The notes: generated by a model from the sequence alone, not told the origin. A stretch of DNA of 64,000 nucleotides from Bhargavaea cecembensis (GCF_001619585.1 NZ_LQNT01000009.1:496001-560000), one strand, 5' to 3'; positions 1 to 14,427 are shown, counted from the first letter of the stretch. A program made the numbers and translations.

Positions 1-645
1 GCCCGGGTTGACGGCGACGCCGTCTTTCTTGACTTCAAAGAGCAGGTGATTGCCTGCTGTCGGGTTCCACTCGTTGGCTGCAGTGGTGGCGATTGTCTCG
101 CCCTGTGCGACCTGGTCGCCCTTTTCTACTTGAATGCCTGTCACCGAGCCGTAGGTCGTCTCCAGGCCGTCGGCATGCTTGATGGTCACTTTGTTGCCCA
201 TGAATTCATCAACCACTACGTCTTCCACCGTTCCGCTCAGCGCAGCCTTTACCTCGAAAGGCTCGTCACCGTTCGAGAGCGTCACGCCACTGTTCGTCAC
301 ATACGTCTGATTGAAGACAAGAAGGGCTTTCTCGCGCTGCTCTGAATCTGCTTCCATGTCATAGTATTCCTGGAGCACGGATACGCCGTCAAGAAGAGCT
401 TCATCAAACGGGAACTTCATTGTTTCGTTTGAAGCATTGGTTTCTACCGTGACGTTTCCGCCGCCTGCCGGATTCCCGGACTGCGACAATTCAGCATTTT
501 CACCTGCATCGTCATTCGTTACTGCCTGATAAGTCCAGACCATCCCTACGAATAAGACCGCGAATCCTGAATAGATGGCAGGCCACAACCAGCTTTTGCG
601 ATTCTTGTTCTTCTGAGAAGGATTATTCGGTTTCTCTTCTCTCAT
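1..645 (-). CDS. spoIIQ: SpoIIQ-like forespore M23 peptidase-fold protein (3' end outside window)
   Basis: Partial: 215 codons are visible and the C-terminus runs off the left edge. The start ATG is preceded by a GAGGTGATG ribosome site. A basic N-terminus is followed by one membrane segment (about residues 19-42), a low-complexity linker and a LytM/M23 fold. In the family SpoIIQ is made in the forespore and binds SpoIIIAH of the mother cell across the engulfment space. The zinc ligands of active M23 enzymes are not visible here: the usual HxGxD is read as NSGVT and the HxH pair near the end as HLL. It is therefore probably a structural, non-hydrolytic member, as in B. subtilis. It lies 30 bp downstream of spoIID with its own candidate sigma-F promoter. 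Confidence 0.9.
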   Translation of the reverse strand, partial: MREEKPNNPSQKNKNRKSWLWPAIYSGFAVLFVGMVWTYQAVTNDDAGENAELSQSGNPAGGGNVTVETNASNETMKFPFDEALLDGVSVLQEYYDMEADSEQREKALLVFNQTYVTNSGVTLSNGDEPFEVKAALSGTVEDVVVDEFMGNKVTIKHADGLETTYGSVTGIQVEKGDQVAQGETIATTAANEWNPTAGNHLLFEVKKDGVAVNPG

Positions 646-662
646 TATCATCACCTCAACCG

Positions 663-692
663 CATTGTTGGCAGGTTAAGGGGATTTTAAAC
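663..692 (-). promoter_or_regulatory. Candidate sigma-F promoter of spoIIQ
   Basis: On the minus strand GTTTA is followed after exactly 15 bases by GCCAACAATG, close to the sigma-F pattern GYWTA-N15-GgnrAnAHTR. The -35 box lies in the last codons of spoIID and the -10 just before the spoIIQ ribosome site. spoIIQ is sigma-F dependent in B. subtilis; the assignment here is by motif and context. Confidence 0.6.
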
Positions 693-1656
693 ACTCCGAA
701 TCGTCCGCTTCCAATTTTTTTATTGTCGTTCCCTCATAATAGTGGAATAAAATCTTTTCTGCGGGCCATCCTTCGCGCGCGTAGGCCTCTGCTCCATACT
801 GGCTCATGCCGACGCCATGTCCATAGCCTTTTGTAAATACATGAACGATTTTCTTGGCGGGATCGTAGGCAATATCAAAGTCCGTGGAGCGGAGACCCAG
901 TTTCTCACGCATTTCCCGGCCTTCCATCGTGAAGTCGTTTGCTTCCGCCTGCTGAACACGTCCCGTCTCGTTCCTTTTCAGTCGGAGCGTCCCGAATTGG
1001 GCTGCGTTCCAATCTCCATCCAACCGTTTGTTCCACTGGCTGAGTGTAAATGTCTCAGAATCCTCGAATCTCGGAGACACATCGGCATCCTCGGGGCTTT
1101 CGACGCTGCGCAGGTACGGAATATCCGTGCCTCCGTAATTCTTTGCTGTTTCAGTCCTTCCGTTGCTTGTGGAATGGAACATGGCAGAGATGAGCTCTCC
1201 TTCATGGACCAGAACTTTGCCTTCCGTTTCGGTCACCGCTTCCCTCACTTTCCGCTCGTTTTCCGGATAGTCCTTGTCCCACTCCTTCTTGCGCTCGGCC
1301 TCAGGCTTGTACACCTGGTGCGAGGTATCCCTGCGGATTGGTTCCTTCCCGCCGGACGTAATACGGAGCGCGTATGTGCGGGCGGCAATCGCCTGTGCCT
1401 TCAGAGCTTCCTTGCTGAAACCGATCGGCATCTCGCCCGAGACGACACCAATGACATATTCCTCGAGCGGCACCGGTTCAGGCTCGGCCTCGACGGTCAG
1501 GAAGATCTGGCACGCAGCCCCTTCTTCCGTGGCCTGGGCGTCTTCCGGCGCAGTTGCTGGGGGGAGCTTGTCCACGGATGTGCCTTGAGTTTTCTTGAGC
1601 ATGATCGGCATGCAAAACAGAATGATGATCAGTCCGAGCGTAATCAGCTTTTTCAT
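676..1656 (-). CDS. spoIID: Stage II sporulation protein D (peptidoglycan lytic transglycosylase)
   Basis: 326 residues with an N-terminal membrane anchor (about residues 4-20) and a SpoIID domain. The family glutamate lies in the motif SGEMP, followed by KEALKAQAIAARTYAL, which is typical of SpoIID. The C-terminal GYGHGVGMSQYGA block is also diagnostic. SpoIID acts with SpoIIM and SpoIIP on septal peptidoglycan during engulfment. It lies between murA and spoIIQ as in B. subtilis. The start is odd: no Shine-Dalgarno sequence precedes the ATG and a sigma-E-like -10 ends five bases upstream. Downstream methionines at residues 16 and 19 also lack a good ribosome site, so the first ATG is kept. 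Confidence 0.95.
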   Translation of the reverse strand: MKKLITLGLIIILFCMPIMLKKTQGTSVDKLPPATAPEDAQATEEGAACQIFLTVEAEPEPVPLEEYVIGVVSGEMPIGFSKEALKAQAIAARTYALRITSGGKEPIRRDTSHQVYKPEAERKKEWDKDYPENERKVREAVTETEGKVLVHEGELISAMFHSTSNGRTETAKNYGGTDIPYLRSVESPEDADVSPRFEDSETFTLSQWNKRLDGDWNAAQFGTLRLKRNETGRVQQAEANDFTMEGREMREKLGLRSTDFDIAYDPAKKIVHVFTKGYGHGVGMSQYGAEAYAREGWPAEKILFHYYEGTTIKKLEADDSECLKSP

Positions 1657-1661
1657 ACCAG

Positions 1662-1690
1662 ATTCTATGTGCCCGGCAGAGGAGATATGA
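1662..1690 (-). promoter_or_regulatory. Candidate sigma-E promoter abutting spoIID
   Basis: Minus strand TCATATC, 14 bases, CATAGAAT. This agrees with the sigma-E pattern KMATATT-N14-CATACAMT at 6 of 7 and 7 of 8 positions. spoIID is a sigma-E gene in B. subtilis. The -10 ends only five bases before the ATG, which would give a leaderless message. The -35 overlaps the T-run of the murA terminator. Confidence 0.5.
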
Positions 1691-1719
1691 AAAAGCGGAC
1701 CGGCTCAAGGCCGGTCCGC
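1690..1719 (-). terminator. Rho-independent terminator of murA
   Basis: A perfect 10-bp inverted repeat (GCGGACCGGC and its complement, five-base loop) is followed on the minus strand by five T. It separates murA from spoIID. Confidence 0.85.
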
Positions 1720-1772
1720 CCTCTATAGATAGATAAGGATAAAATAATTATTGCATGATTGTGCGGGAGTGT

Positions 1773-1799
1773 GTGGAGCCGGCATAGCCGGCTTTCCAC
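1773..1799. repeat. GC-rich intergenic hairpin between murA and its terminator
   Basis: Arms GTGGAGCCGGC and GCCGGCTTTCCAC surround a three-base loop, with a small bulge. No T-run follows on either strand, so it is not a simple terminator. It may protect the 3' end of the murA message. Confidence 0.45.
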
Positions 1800-1835
1800 G
1801 GCCCGCGGAAGGGCAATTGCCGCCCTCCCGAAGGA

Positions 1836-3137
1836 TCATACCAATTCCTTTTCCTTTTCATCTGCTGTTTCGTCGTCGTTCACCCGGACGATATCCGCTC
1901 CGAGCCGTGCAAGCTTTCCATGGAAATCGACATATCCGCGGTCAAGGTGAATGAGTTCGGTCACGCGTGTGATGCCTTCAGCGGCAAGTCCGGCCAGAAT
2001 CAGCGCAGCCGCGGCACGCAAGTCAGTGGCTCCCACTTCGGCTCCCTGCAGGCTGGACGGGCCGTTCATGATGACGGAACGACCTTCGATCTTGACGTTT
2101 GCGTTCATGCGGCGGAACTCTTCGACATGCATAAAGCGATTTTCGAACACGGTTTCCGTGAGGACTCCGGTCCCTTCTGCAGTCAGCATGAGTGCCATCA
2201 CCTGGGACTGCATGTCTGTCGGGAAGCCTGGATACGGCATCGTCTTGATGTCCACAGAACGCAGCGGCCGTTCAGCACGGATGCGCAGGCCGGCGTCGGT
2301 GTCTTCGATTTCGATGTTCATTTCCTTCAGCTTGGCGATCAGTGCGGCATTATGTTCCGGCACCGCATTCTCGATGATGACATCACCTTTCGTGATCGCT
2401 GCGGCGACCATGAACGTGCCTGTTTCAATCCGGTCAGGGATGATATGGTGGGTTGCGGCGTGAAGCGACCGGACGCCCTCAATGCGGATTGTATCCGTGC
2501 CGGCTCCGATGATGCGGCCGCCCATTTCGTTAATGTAGTTCGCCAGGTCAACGATTTCCGGTTCCTTCGCTGCGTTCTCGAGAATCGTCGTTCCTTCGGC
2601 AAGTGCTGCCGCCGACATGATGTTCTCTGTTGCGCCGACACTCGGGAAGTCCAGGTAAATGCGGGCACCCTTCAGGCGTCCGTCCACTTTTGCTTCAACA
2701 TATCCGTTGCCCGTCTTGATTTCGGCACCCATCGCCTCGAAGCCCTTCAGGTGCTGTTCAATCGGACGGGAGCCGATTGCGCAGCCGCCAGGCTGTGCAA
2801 CACGCGCATAGCCGTTACGTGCAAGCAGCGGTCCCATGACGAGGATCGATGCCCGCATCTTGCGGACATATTCGAACTGCGCCTCGCTGGACAGCGGGGC
2901 GGATGCGTCTATCCGAACTTCGTTGCGTTCCGCATCAAATTCGACCGTCGCGTTCAAACTCCTCAATACCTCATTAATCGTGTATACATCCGTCAGAATC
3001 GGGACATCCTTGATGATGTTCGTCCCTTCCGTTGAAAGGAGTGCCGCGGCAAGAACCGGGAGAACCGCGTTCTTTGCTCCTTCGACACGAACCGACCCTT
3101 TCAGCGGCCTGCCACCCTTAACAATAATTTTTTCCAA
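1836..3137 (-). CDS. murA: UDP-N-acetylglucosamine 1-carboxyvinyltransferase (MurA)
   Basis: 433 residues from a TTG start preceded by GGAGGG; the reading frame is open further upstream but lacks another ribosome site. It catalyses the first committed step of peptidoglycan synthesis, transferring enolpyruvate from PEP to UDP-GlcNAc in the cytosol. Visible family marks are the N-terminal KNAVLP, the catalytic cysteine at about residue 119 in [10 protein letters not shown], and the duplicated inside-out barrel length. A second homologue (murZ) lies at 24144-25439, the usual pair in Firmicutes. Its position next to spoIID matches murAA of B. subtilis. It has its own promoter and terminator, so it is monocistronic. 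Confidence 0.95.
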   Translation of the reverse strand: MEKIIVKGGRPLKGSVRVEGAKNAVLPVLAAALLSTEGTNIIKDVPILTDVYTINEVLRSLNATVEFDAERNEVRIDASAPLSSEAQFEYVRKMRASILVMGPLLARNGYARVAQPGGCAIGSRPIEQHLKGFEAMGAEIKTGNGYVEAKVDGRLKGARIYLDFPSVGATENIMSAAALAEGTTILENAAKEPEIVDLANYINEMGGRIIGAGTDTIRIEGVRSLHAATHHIIPDRIETGTFMVAAAITKGDVIIENAVPEHNAALIAKLKEMNIEIEDTDAGLRIRAERPLRSVDIKTMPYPGFPTDMQSQVMALMLTAEGTGVLTETVFENRFMHVEEFRRMNANVKIEGRSVIMNGPSSLQGAEVGATDLRAAAALILAGLAAEGITRVTELIHLDRGYVDFHGKLARLGADIVRVNDDETADEKEKELV

Positions 3138-3275
3138 TATAAGTCCCTCCGGCTTCTCTCTCGTATCCATGTGATCCATAATCTGATTTTCAGTCTTTTC
3201 GTCAGGTGCGGCCCGCTCTTGAGGCCATGAAAAAAGGCATTTCTGCGGGTCCGCCAAAAACCACAAACCATTAAC

Positions 3276-3304
3276 ATTTTACAATGCTTTAAGCAACGTT
3301 TCAA
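3276..3304 (-). promoter_or_regulatory. Sigma-A promoter of murA
   Basis: Minus strand TTGAAA, 17 bases, TAAAAT. It is placed about 140 bases upstream of the murA start. Confidence 0.75.
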
Positions 3305-3482
3305 GATTTGAGCAAGCCTATCGGCCATGTCAATCAAAAATTGTACACACAATCACCATACTATACGTCGAAACTTTGGTTTTTGTGTCGGTAGACGCCC
3401 ACCGGCCGGTACGGGGCTAATCGACTAATTTCTACATTCCCTATGAAAATCGTGTCAAACAGCTTTAAGCCTTTTTTATTAG

Positions 3483-3550
3483 CTGTCCCTCATGGACCGG
3501 GGCAGGAACTGGCATCCCGGTTGCTCCGCGCGCCCGTCCATGAAGGACAG
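3483..3550. repeat. Long imperfect inverted repeat after the DUF1146 gene
   Basis: CTGTCCCTCATGGAC at 3483 pairs with GTCCATGAAGGACAG at 3536 with one mismatch. The 38-base loop is GC-rich and can fold further. No T-run follows, so it may be a processing or stability element rather than a classical terminator. Confidence 0.5.
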
Positions 3551-3553
3551 AAC

Positions 3554-3790
3554 TCAGCCGATGAGGCCGGGTAGCTGTCTTGACCAATAGGATATGTCCA
3601 GGAAGAAATTCGATACAGACGAACCGATGGCGATACTTAACAGAATATACAGGAGCTGTGCCTGAAACACTTTGTTTTTCCGGATCCAGCTTTCGGGCAT
3701 AATCGCCTGCAGCGCGTAAAACGAGATGGCGATAAAGAAAATATGGGATATGAGCCCGGTGACGGACTGGAACGCAAAATATTGGTCCAT
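3554..3790 (-). CDS. DUF1146 family small membrane protein (YwzB-like)
   Basis: 78 residues with two hydrophobic segments (about 10-28 and 44-64) separated by a short basic loop containing RKNKV. It resembles the DUF1146 proteins that lie next to atpC in Bacillales. The function is unknown; its constant position beside the ATP synthase operon suggests, but does not prove, a membrane-energy role. It starts after the atpC terminator, so it probably has its own promoter. A near-palindrome AATGTT-TC-AACATT at 3858-3871 lies upstream. Confidence 0.8.
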   Translation of the reverse strand: MDQYFAFQSVTGLISHIFFIAISFYALQAIMPESWIRKNKVFQAQLLYILLSIAIGSSVSNFFLDISYWSRQLPGLIG

Positions 3791-3884
3791 CTCCTCATTC
3801 CGCCTTTCTGTATGGTTTCTATTCAGGATTCAGCACTTTTGGTCCTTCATGTTGTTCAATGTTTCAACATTTAAAAAATGAAAA

Positions 3885-3915
3885 GAAAGCGGGCAGATCA
3901 TTTCTGCCCGCTTTT
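3885..3915 (-). terminator. Terminator of the atp operon
   Basis: A 12-bp perfect stem (AAAGCGGGCAGA and complement, five-base loop) has a T-rich tract on the minus strand. It is directly downstream of atpC and can also work in the other direction. Confidence 0.9.
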
Positions 3916-3931
3916 CTTTGTGATGATATCG

Positions 3932-4351
<420 letters not shown>

Positions 4352-4360
4352 TCAGGATAA

Positions 4361-6709
<2,349 letters not shown>

Positions 6710-6728
6710 TTATTGGATCTGCCGGAAC

Positions 6729-8258
<1,530 letters not shown>

Positions 8259-8266
8259 TCAAAAGA

Positions 8267-8806
8267 TTATGCATTCACGAGATCACGCTTAAGGTGATCC
8301 AGTTTAGTTCTGAGGCTGTTGTCGTAGATCCGGTTACCGATACGGATACGCAGTCCGCCGATCAGCGACGGATCCACGATGTTCACGATGCGGAGCGACT
8401 GCTTGCCGACCTTGCCGGCAAATGCAGCGGATAGCTCCTGCTGTTCCGTATCGGAGAGCGGCCGGGTGGAGTACACTTTGGCTTCGGCGATGCCTGCTGC
8501 CTCGTCCACGAGGGAAATGAAGTCATTTGCGACATTCACCGTCTCGCTGAGGCGGCCTGCATCGGAAAGCACATACAATGTATTGAGCGTCAGCTGGTCC
8601 GCGCCATTGAACAGCTTGGCCAGAAGCGCTTTTTTCTCCCGGTTCGAAAGTTTGGGGGAAGTCAGGAGCGTACGGAGGTCACGCGTCTCGGCGAAAACCT
8701 TGCGGACCTCACCCATTTCGGCGCTGATGACTTCCGTCTTCCCTTTTTCGCGGGCCACTTCAAACAGCGCGAGCGCATAGCGCTTGGCTACAGTGGACTC
8801 GCTCAT
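8267..8806 (-). CDS. atpH: ATP synthase delta subunit
   Basis: 179 residues. The N-terminal helical domain starts [13 protein letters not shown], the usual delta opening. The C-terminal part ends [21 protein letters not shown], the family signature. Delta links the peripheral stalk to the top of F1. The start overlaps the atpF stop by four bases, which implies translational coupling. Confidence 0.97.
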   Translation of the reverse strand: MSESTVAKRYALALFEVAREKGKTEVISAEMGEVRKVFAETRDLRTLLTSPKLSNREKKALLAKLFNGADQLTLNTLYVLSDAGRLSETVNVANDFISLVDEAAGIAEAKVYSTRPLSDTEQQELSAAFAGKVGKQSLRIVNIVDPSLIGGLRIRIGNRIYDNSLRTKLDHLKRDLVNA

Positions 8807-9339
8807 CGGCTTTCCCCTGCCTTCTGGATCGTCTCCTCGATGAGGGCACGGTTGTCCTCTTCAGAGACTTCCTTGCCAAGAACCTTCTCTGCAGCCAAGA
8901 TGGACATCGAGACGAATTCTTCGCGTACGGCCAGGATGGCCTTTTCTTTTTCGTTTGCGATTTCTGCCGCTGCATTTTCTTTCAGGCGGGCTGCTTCCGC
9001 ACGTGCAGTTTCCATGATGTCTGCACGCTGGGCGTCACCCTGCTGCTTTGCGTTCTCCACAATCGCCTGTGCTTCAGTACGCGCTTCTTTGAGGAGCGCG
9101 CGCTGCTCTTCCAGCAGCTTGGCGGATTCGGCGCGGCTCTTTTCCGCTTCGTCGATTTCGGAAGCGATCAGTTCGGCGCGCTGGTCCATGATGCCCATGA
9201 GCGGGCCCCATGCGAATTTCTTGAGAAGAAGCATGAGCAACGTGAAGAAGAAGAGCGTGGCGAGGATATCACCGGTGTTCAGTTTATCCAAAATTCCATC
9301 GCCGGCTGATGCCGCCAATACGAACTGGTCCAAAGACAC
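8803..9339 (-). CDS. atpF: ATP synthase b subunit (peripheral stalk)
   Basis: 178 residues. One membrane segment (about 25-45) is followed by a long charged coiled coil rich in Glu, Ala, Lys and Arg. It dimerises as the stator stalk. It is 139 bp downstream of atpE, an unusually wide gap in this operon that holds two hairpins. Confidence 0.97.
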   Translation of the reverse strand: MSLDQFVLAASAGDGILDKLNTGDILATLFFFTLLMLLLKKFAWGPLMGIMDQRAELIASEIDEAEKSRAESAKLLEEQRALLKEARTEAQAIVENAKQQGDAQRADIMETARAEAARLKENAAAEIANEKEKAILAVREEFVSMSILAAEKVLGKEVSEEDNRALIEETIQKAGESR

Positions 9340-9366
9340 GATTGTCTCACTCCCTTCGGAAACTAG

Positions 9367-9461
9367 GGAAGCCGGCGGACCGGCTTCCGTCAGATGGTAT
9401 TGCCTTCAATATCCGTACATAAAGGAATGGCGAAGGGATTCAATAGATGCTCTTCGCCATT
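9367..9461. repeat. Two hairpins between atpE and atpF
   Basis: The first is a 9-bp perfect stem with a CGGA loop (9367-9388). The second has a 10-bp perfect stem AATGGCGAAG with a 16-base loop (9426-9461). On the coding strand neither is followed by a long T-run. They may stabilise the atpE end or set the dose of the c subunit relative to the downstream subunits. Confidence 0.6.
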
Positions 9462-9478
9462 TTTGCATTGCCCTATGA

Positions 9479-9745
<267 letters not shown>

Positions 9746-9753
9746 TTATATGA

Positions 9754-10864
<1,111 letters not shown>

Positions 10865-10995
10865 TTTTCGAGGTCCTCCGCATCATGTTTTCCGGACGGT
10901 TTCCGACTGTCGGAGCGAGTATGATAGAATGCAGTAAAAGCAAGTGCGCAAGCGCAAGAAACGCCTGAAACCCTTGTCATTCTTACCCTTAAAAA

Positions 10996-11024
10996 GCATA
11001 CAATAGGGGTATTTTGATGTCAAT
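10996..11024 (-). promoter_or_regulatory. Sigma-A promoter of the atp operon
   Basis: Minus strand TTGACA, 17 bases, TATGCT, about 125 bases upstream of atpI. It is the only strong promoter-like sequence in the gap between mnaA and atpI. Confidence 0.85.
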
Positions 11025-11129
11025 TGATTCCCGTGAAATTATTCACAAGCGACCACCTTTGTCAAAGATTCGACAAATTCAAGCCAGGCACCCGAGTATG
11101 GCCCATTGAGCCTTTTTTGGGTGTCTTTT

Positions 11130-12260
11130 TTAGCGGTTTCGCGCAAGGTATTCCTTGAGTGCGGAGACGATCCGCTGCGAGGCATGGCCGTCTCCGTAAG
11201 GATTGGATGCGCGGGCCATGCGTTCGTAGGCTTCCCTGTCGCAGAGGAGTTCATCCGCCAGCCCGAAAATCGTCTCCTCGTCCGTGCCGGCCAGCTTAAG
11301 CGTACCCGCTTCGATTCCCTCGGGACGCTCCGTCGTATCACGGAGGACAAGAACCGGCTTGCCGAGAGATGGCGCTTCTTCCTGTATGCCGCCGGAATCG
11401 GTCAGGATGAGGTGCGACCTGGCTGCGAAATTGTGGAAGTCGACCACCTCGAGCGGTTCGATCAGCCGGACACGAGGGTGGCCCGCAAGAATTTCATCAG
11501 CCACTTCCCTGACTGCCGGGTTCAGGTGGACCGGATAAATGACCCGGGTGTCTTCGTGCTTGTCCAGCAGCCGGCGGATCGCCCGGAACATGTGGCGCAT
11601 CGGCTCTCCGAGATTTTCCCTGCGGTGTGCAGTCATAAGGATGAGCCGGCCTTCTGATGCCCACTCGAGAAGAGGGTGCTCATAATCATCGCGCACCGTC
11701 GTCTGCAGTGCATCAATGGCCGTGTTCCCCGTGATGACGATACTTTCTTCCGGCTTCCCTTCAGCAACGAGGTTCCCTGCCGACTTTTCGGTCGGCGCGA
11801 AATGAAGATCGGCCAGAACACCCGTCAGCTGCCTGTTCATCTCTTCCGGATATGGAGAATATTTGTTCCAAGTCCGGAGGCCGGCCTCCACGTGACCGAC
11901 CGCGATGTGGTTGTAGAACGCGGCAAGACTCGCGATGAAGGTCGTAGACGTATCCCCGTGGACGAGCACGATGTCAGGTTCCGCTTCCTTCATGACGCGG
12001 TCGAGGCCTTCCAGGCCCCGTGCTGCGACATCTGTAAGCGTCTGGCGTGCTTTCATGATGTTCAGGTCATGGTCCGGCATGATACCGAACACCTCCAGGA
12101 CCTGGTCCAGCATTTCGCGGTGCTGTGCCGTCACGGTGACGATCGACTCAATCGTATCAGGATGCTTTTCCAGTTCAAGGACGAGCGGCGCCATCTTAAT
12201 GGCCTCCGGCCGCGTTCCGAAGATCGTCATCACTTTCCACCGTTTTGTCAATTCAGTCAT
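11130..12260 (-). CDS. mnaA: UDP-N-acetylglucosamine 2-epimerase (non-hydrolysing)
   Basis: 376 residues with the family opening VMTIFGTRPEAIKMAPLV, the VHGDTSTTF and VGHVEAGLRT motifs, and the C-terminal SDSGGIQEEAPSLGKPVLVLR block. It interconverts UDP-GlcNAc and UDP-ManNAc, a precursor of wall teichoic acid linkage units. It starts five bases after upp and is probably cotranscribed with it. The chosen ATG has only a weak ribosome site; an ATG ten codons later is possible, but B. subtilis MnaA also has a short lead before the VMT motif. Confidence 0.93.
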   Translation of the reverse strand: MTELTKRWKVMTIFGTRPEAIKMAPLVLELEKHPDTIESIVTVTAQHREMLDQVLEVFGIMPDHDLNIMKARQTLTDVAARGLEGLDRVMKEAEPDIVLVHGDTSTTFIASLAAFYNHIAVGHVEAGLRTWNKYSPYPEEMNRQLTGVLADLHFAPTEKSAGNLVAEGKPEESIVITGNTAIDALQTTVRDDYEHPLLEWASEGRLILMTAHRRENLGEPMRHMFRAIRRLLDKHEDTRVIYPVHLNPAVREVADEILAGHPRVRLIEPLEVVDFHNFAARSHLILTDSGGIQEEAPSLGKPVLVLRDTTERPEGIEAGTLKLAGTDEETIFGLADELLCDREAYERMARASNPYGDGHASQRIVSALKEYLARNR

Positions 12261-12265
12261 CCACC

Positions 12266-12895
12266 TTACTTCGTTCCGAACAGACGGTCTCCGGCATCTC
12301 CAAGGCCCGGTACGATATAGCCGTGTTCGTTGAGCTTTTCATCAAGCGCAGCGATGTAGATGTCCACGTCCGGATGGGCCTCAGCCAGCACCTCGACCCC
12401 TTCCGGCGCTGCGATGAGGCACATGAACTTGATGTTCGTCGCGCCGCGTGACTTCAGAGAGCCGATGGCGGCAACGGCCGAGCCGCCGGTTGCAAGCATA
12501 GGATCGACGACGATGAACTCCCGCTCACCAACGTCGGACGGCAGTTTGGCATAATACTCTACCGGCTGGAGCGTATTCGGGTCACGGTACAGCCCGATAT
12601 GCCCGACTTTTGCAGTGGGGATCAGTTCCAGAATCCCTTCCACCATCCCGAGTCCTGCCCGGAGAATCGGTACGATTCCGATTTTTTTGCCGGCAAGGAC
12701 AAAAGATTCCGCCTTCATGACCGGCGTATCGACTTCCGTCTTCCGGAGCGGCATGTCCCTCGTGATTTCGTAAGCCATCAATGTGGCGACCTCATCGACC
12801 AGCTCCCGGAACTCCTTGGTTCCCGTCTTGACGTCGCGGATGAACGTCAGCTTATGCTGGATGAGCGGGTGGTCGAACACATGCACTTTTCCCAT
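12266..12895 (-). CDS. upp: Uracil phosphoribosyltransferase
   Basis: 209 residues, the normal length. The PRPP-binding loop is [16 protein letters not shown] and the uracil-binding C-terminus contains [12 protein letters not shown]. It salvages uracil with PRPP to UMP. A strong CAGGAGAG site precedes the ATG. It is first gene of upp-mnaA, with a promoter about 85 bases upstream. Confidence 0.97.
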   Translation of the reverse strand: MGKVHVFDHPLIQHKLTFIRDVKTGTKEFRELVDEVATLMAYEITRDMPLRKTEVDTPVMKAESFVLAGKKIGIVPILRAGLGMVEGILELIPTAKVGHIGLYRDPNTLQPVEYYAKLPSDVGEREFIVVDPMLATGGSAVAAIGSLKSRGATNIKFMCLIAAPEGVEVLAEAHPDVDIYIAALDEKLNEHGYIVPGLGDAGDRLFGTK

Positions 12896-12914
12896 CGTTT
12901 CACTCTCCTGTTCA

Positions 12915-12960
12915 GTGCCGGCGGGGCCGGCCTGTTTATCCGGCCGGGCAAAAGCCCGGC
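12915..12960. repeat. Hairpin-rich upp leader
   Basis: It contains a perfect 7-bp stem GCCGGGC with an AAAA loop (12943-12960) and GGCCGG/CCGGCC arms around a nine-base loop next to it. No T-run follows. The structures lie between the upp promoter and its ribosome site. Confidence 0.5.
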
Positions 12961-12979
12961 ATCAATTTCAACCTCGTCC

Positions 12980-12988
12980 ATTATACCA
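12980..12988 (-). promoter_or_regulatory. Extended -10 promoter of upp-mnaA
   Basis: Minus strand TGG followed by TATAAT, i.e. an extended -10 with a consensus hexamer; the -35 region is weak. A transcript would carry an untranslated leader of about 75 bases. Confidence 0.65.
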
Positions 12989-13109
12989 GTCGCACGGGCA
13001 CATGGACAGTGCAGGAGGTAACTCGCCGCAAGGAAGAGAATGAGCCGATACACATTATTAAGACATTGATTTACTTCATCGTGTCGTGGACAGATCATCT
13101 TCTCCCTAT

Positions 13110-13148
13110 AAAAAAGAGCCATCCCCCTACATACGGGGAATGGCTTTT
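13110..13148 (-). terminator. Terminator of the rpiB-ywlG-glyA operon
   Basis: Arms GCCATTCCCC and GGGGATGGC with an eight-base loop, followed on the minus strand by a T-rich tract. It is placed just after the glyA stop codon. Confidence 0.9.
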
Positions 13149-13155
13149 CGCCTGA

Positions 13156-14427
13156 TCAGCGCTCTGCTGCAGCGGCTTCTTCTTTAGTTTCGTAAAGCGG
13201 GAATTTCGAAGTGAGGGCGGCGACGCGCTCTTTGGCTTCCTGTTTCACGGATTCGTCTTCGTGGTTTTTCAGGAGTTTGGCCATGATGGCACCGATTTCC
13301 TTCATTTCTTCTTCCTTGAAGCCGCGGGATGTTACGGCCGGCGTGCCGATGCGGATGCCGGATGTGACAAACGGCTTTTCAGTATCGAACGGAATCGTGT
13401 TTTTGTTGACGGTGATACCGGCTTCATCAAGCACATGCTCTGCAATCTTTCCGGTGATGCCTACGGAACGGAGGTTCAGGAGAAGCAGGTGGTTGTCAGT
13501 GCCGCCGGACACGAGGTCGATGCGTTCGGCAGTCAGTGATTCGCCGAGCGCTTTTGCGTTCTTGACGACCTGTCCGATGTATTCCTTGAATTCCGGCTTC
13601 AGGGCTTCGCCGAATGCGACCGCTTTTGCGGAAATGACGTGCATGAGCGGGCCGCCCTGAAGTCCAGGGAAGATGGATTTGTCGATCTTCTTCGCGAACT
13701 CTTCAGTCGTCAGGATGATGCCGCCGCGCGGTCCGCGGAGTGTCTTGTGCGTCGTGGACGTAACGAAGTGTGCGTATGGAACCGGGTTCGGGTGAAGGCC
13801 AGCAGCGACGAGTCCCGCGATGTGTGCCATGTCGACCATGAAGTATGCGCCGACTTCATCAGCGATTTCACGGAACTTCTTGAAGTCGATCTCGCGGGGG
13901 TATGCACTTGCTCCTGCTACAATCAGCTTGGGCTTATGCTCCAGCGCTTTCTGGCGGACGTCCTCATAGTCGATCATCTCATCGCTTTCGCTGACACCGT
14001 ATTCAACGAAGTTATATTGAACACCGGAGAAGTTGACCGGGCTGCCGTGCGTGAGGTGGCCGCCGTGGCTCAGGTTCATGCCGAGGACTGTGTCGCCATG
14101 CTCGAGCACCGTGAAGTAAACAGCCATATTCGCCTGTGCGCCGGAGTGCGGCTGGACGTTCGCGTGCTCTGCGCCGAAGATTTCCTTCAGGCGGTCACGT
14201 GCGATATTTTCCACGACATCGACGTGTTCGCAGCCGCCGTAGTAGCGCTTGCCCGGATACCCTTCCGCGTACTTGTTGGTCAGGACGGATCCCTGTGCTT
14301 CCATAACTGCTTCGGATACAAAGTTTTCGGAAGCGATCAGTTCGATGTTGTCCTGCTGGCGCTTTTTCTCTGCCATGATGGCTTCATATACTGCCTGGTC
14401 CTGGGACTTCACGTGTTCGAGTTTCAT
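13156..14427 (-). CDS. glyA: Serine hydroxymethyltransferase
   Basis: 423 residues. The PLP lysine lies in the [15 protein letters not shown] motif, and the N-terminal [10 protein letters not shown] and [15 protein letters not shown] blocks are diagnostic. It converts serine and tetrahydrofolate to glycine and methylene-tetrahydrofolate. It starts three bases after the ywlG stop and is the last gene of its operon. Confidence 0.98.
   Translation of the reverse strand: MKLEHVKSQDQAVYEAIMAEKKRQQDNIELIASENFVSEAVMEAQGSVLTNKYAEGYPGKRYYGGCEHVDVVENIARDRLKEIFGAEHANVQPHSGAQANMAVYFTVLEHGDTVLGMNLSHGGHLTHGSPVNFSGVQYNFVEYGVSESDEMIDYEDVRQKALEHKPKLIVAGASAYPREIDFKKFREIADEVGAYFMVDMAHIAGLVAAGLHPNPVPYAHFVTSTTHKTLRGPRGGIILTTEEFAKKIDKSIFPGLQGGPLMHVISAKAVAFGEALKPEFKEYIGQVVKNAKALGESLTAERIDLVSGGTDNHLLLLNLRSVGITGKIAEHVLDEAGITVNKNTIPFDTEKPFVTSGIRIGTPAVTSRGFKEEEMKEIGAIMAKLLKNHEDESVKQEAKERVAALTSKFPLYETKEEAAAAER

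Larger units (their letters stand above)
3138..3553. other. 416-bp intergenic region upstream of murA
   Basis: No convincing gene is present. It holds the murA promoter (3276-3304), an untranslated leader of about 130 bases, and a long inverted repeat at 3483-3497 and 3536-3550 (14 of 15 pairs, 38-base spacer) just past the DUF1146 stop codon. The ywmB gene found here in B. subtilis is absent. Confidence 0.6.

Noticed and set aside
1920-3035. A 371-codon plus-strand open frame opposite murA
   Set aside because: Murein synthesis gene on the other strand is certain; the frame has no start signal and a composition typical of antisense reading.
11080-11135. Terminator of mnaA
   Set aside because: Short GGGTG/CACCC and GGCTC/GGGCC pairings near T-rich stretches exist, but none forms a convincing stem followed by T on the coding strand.
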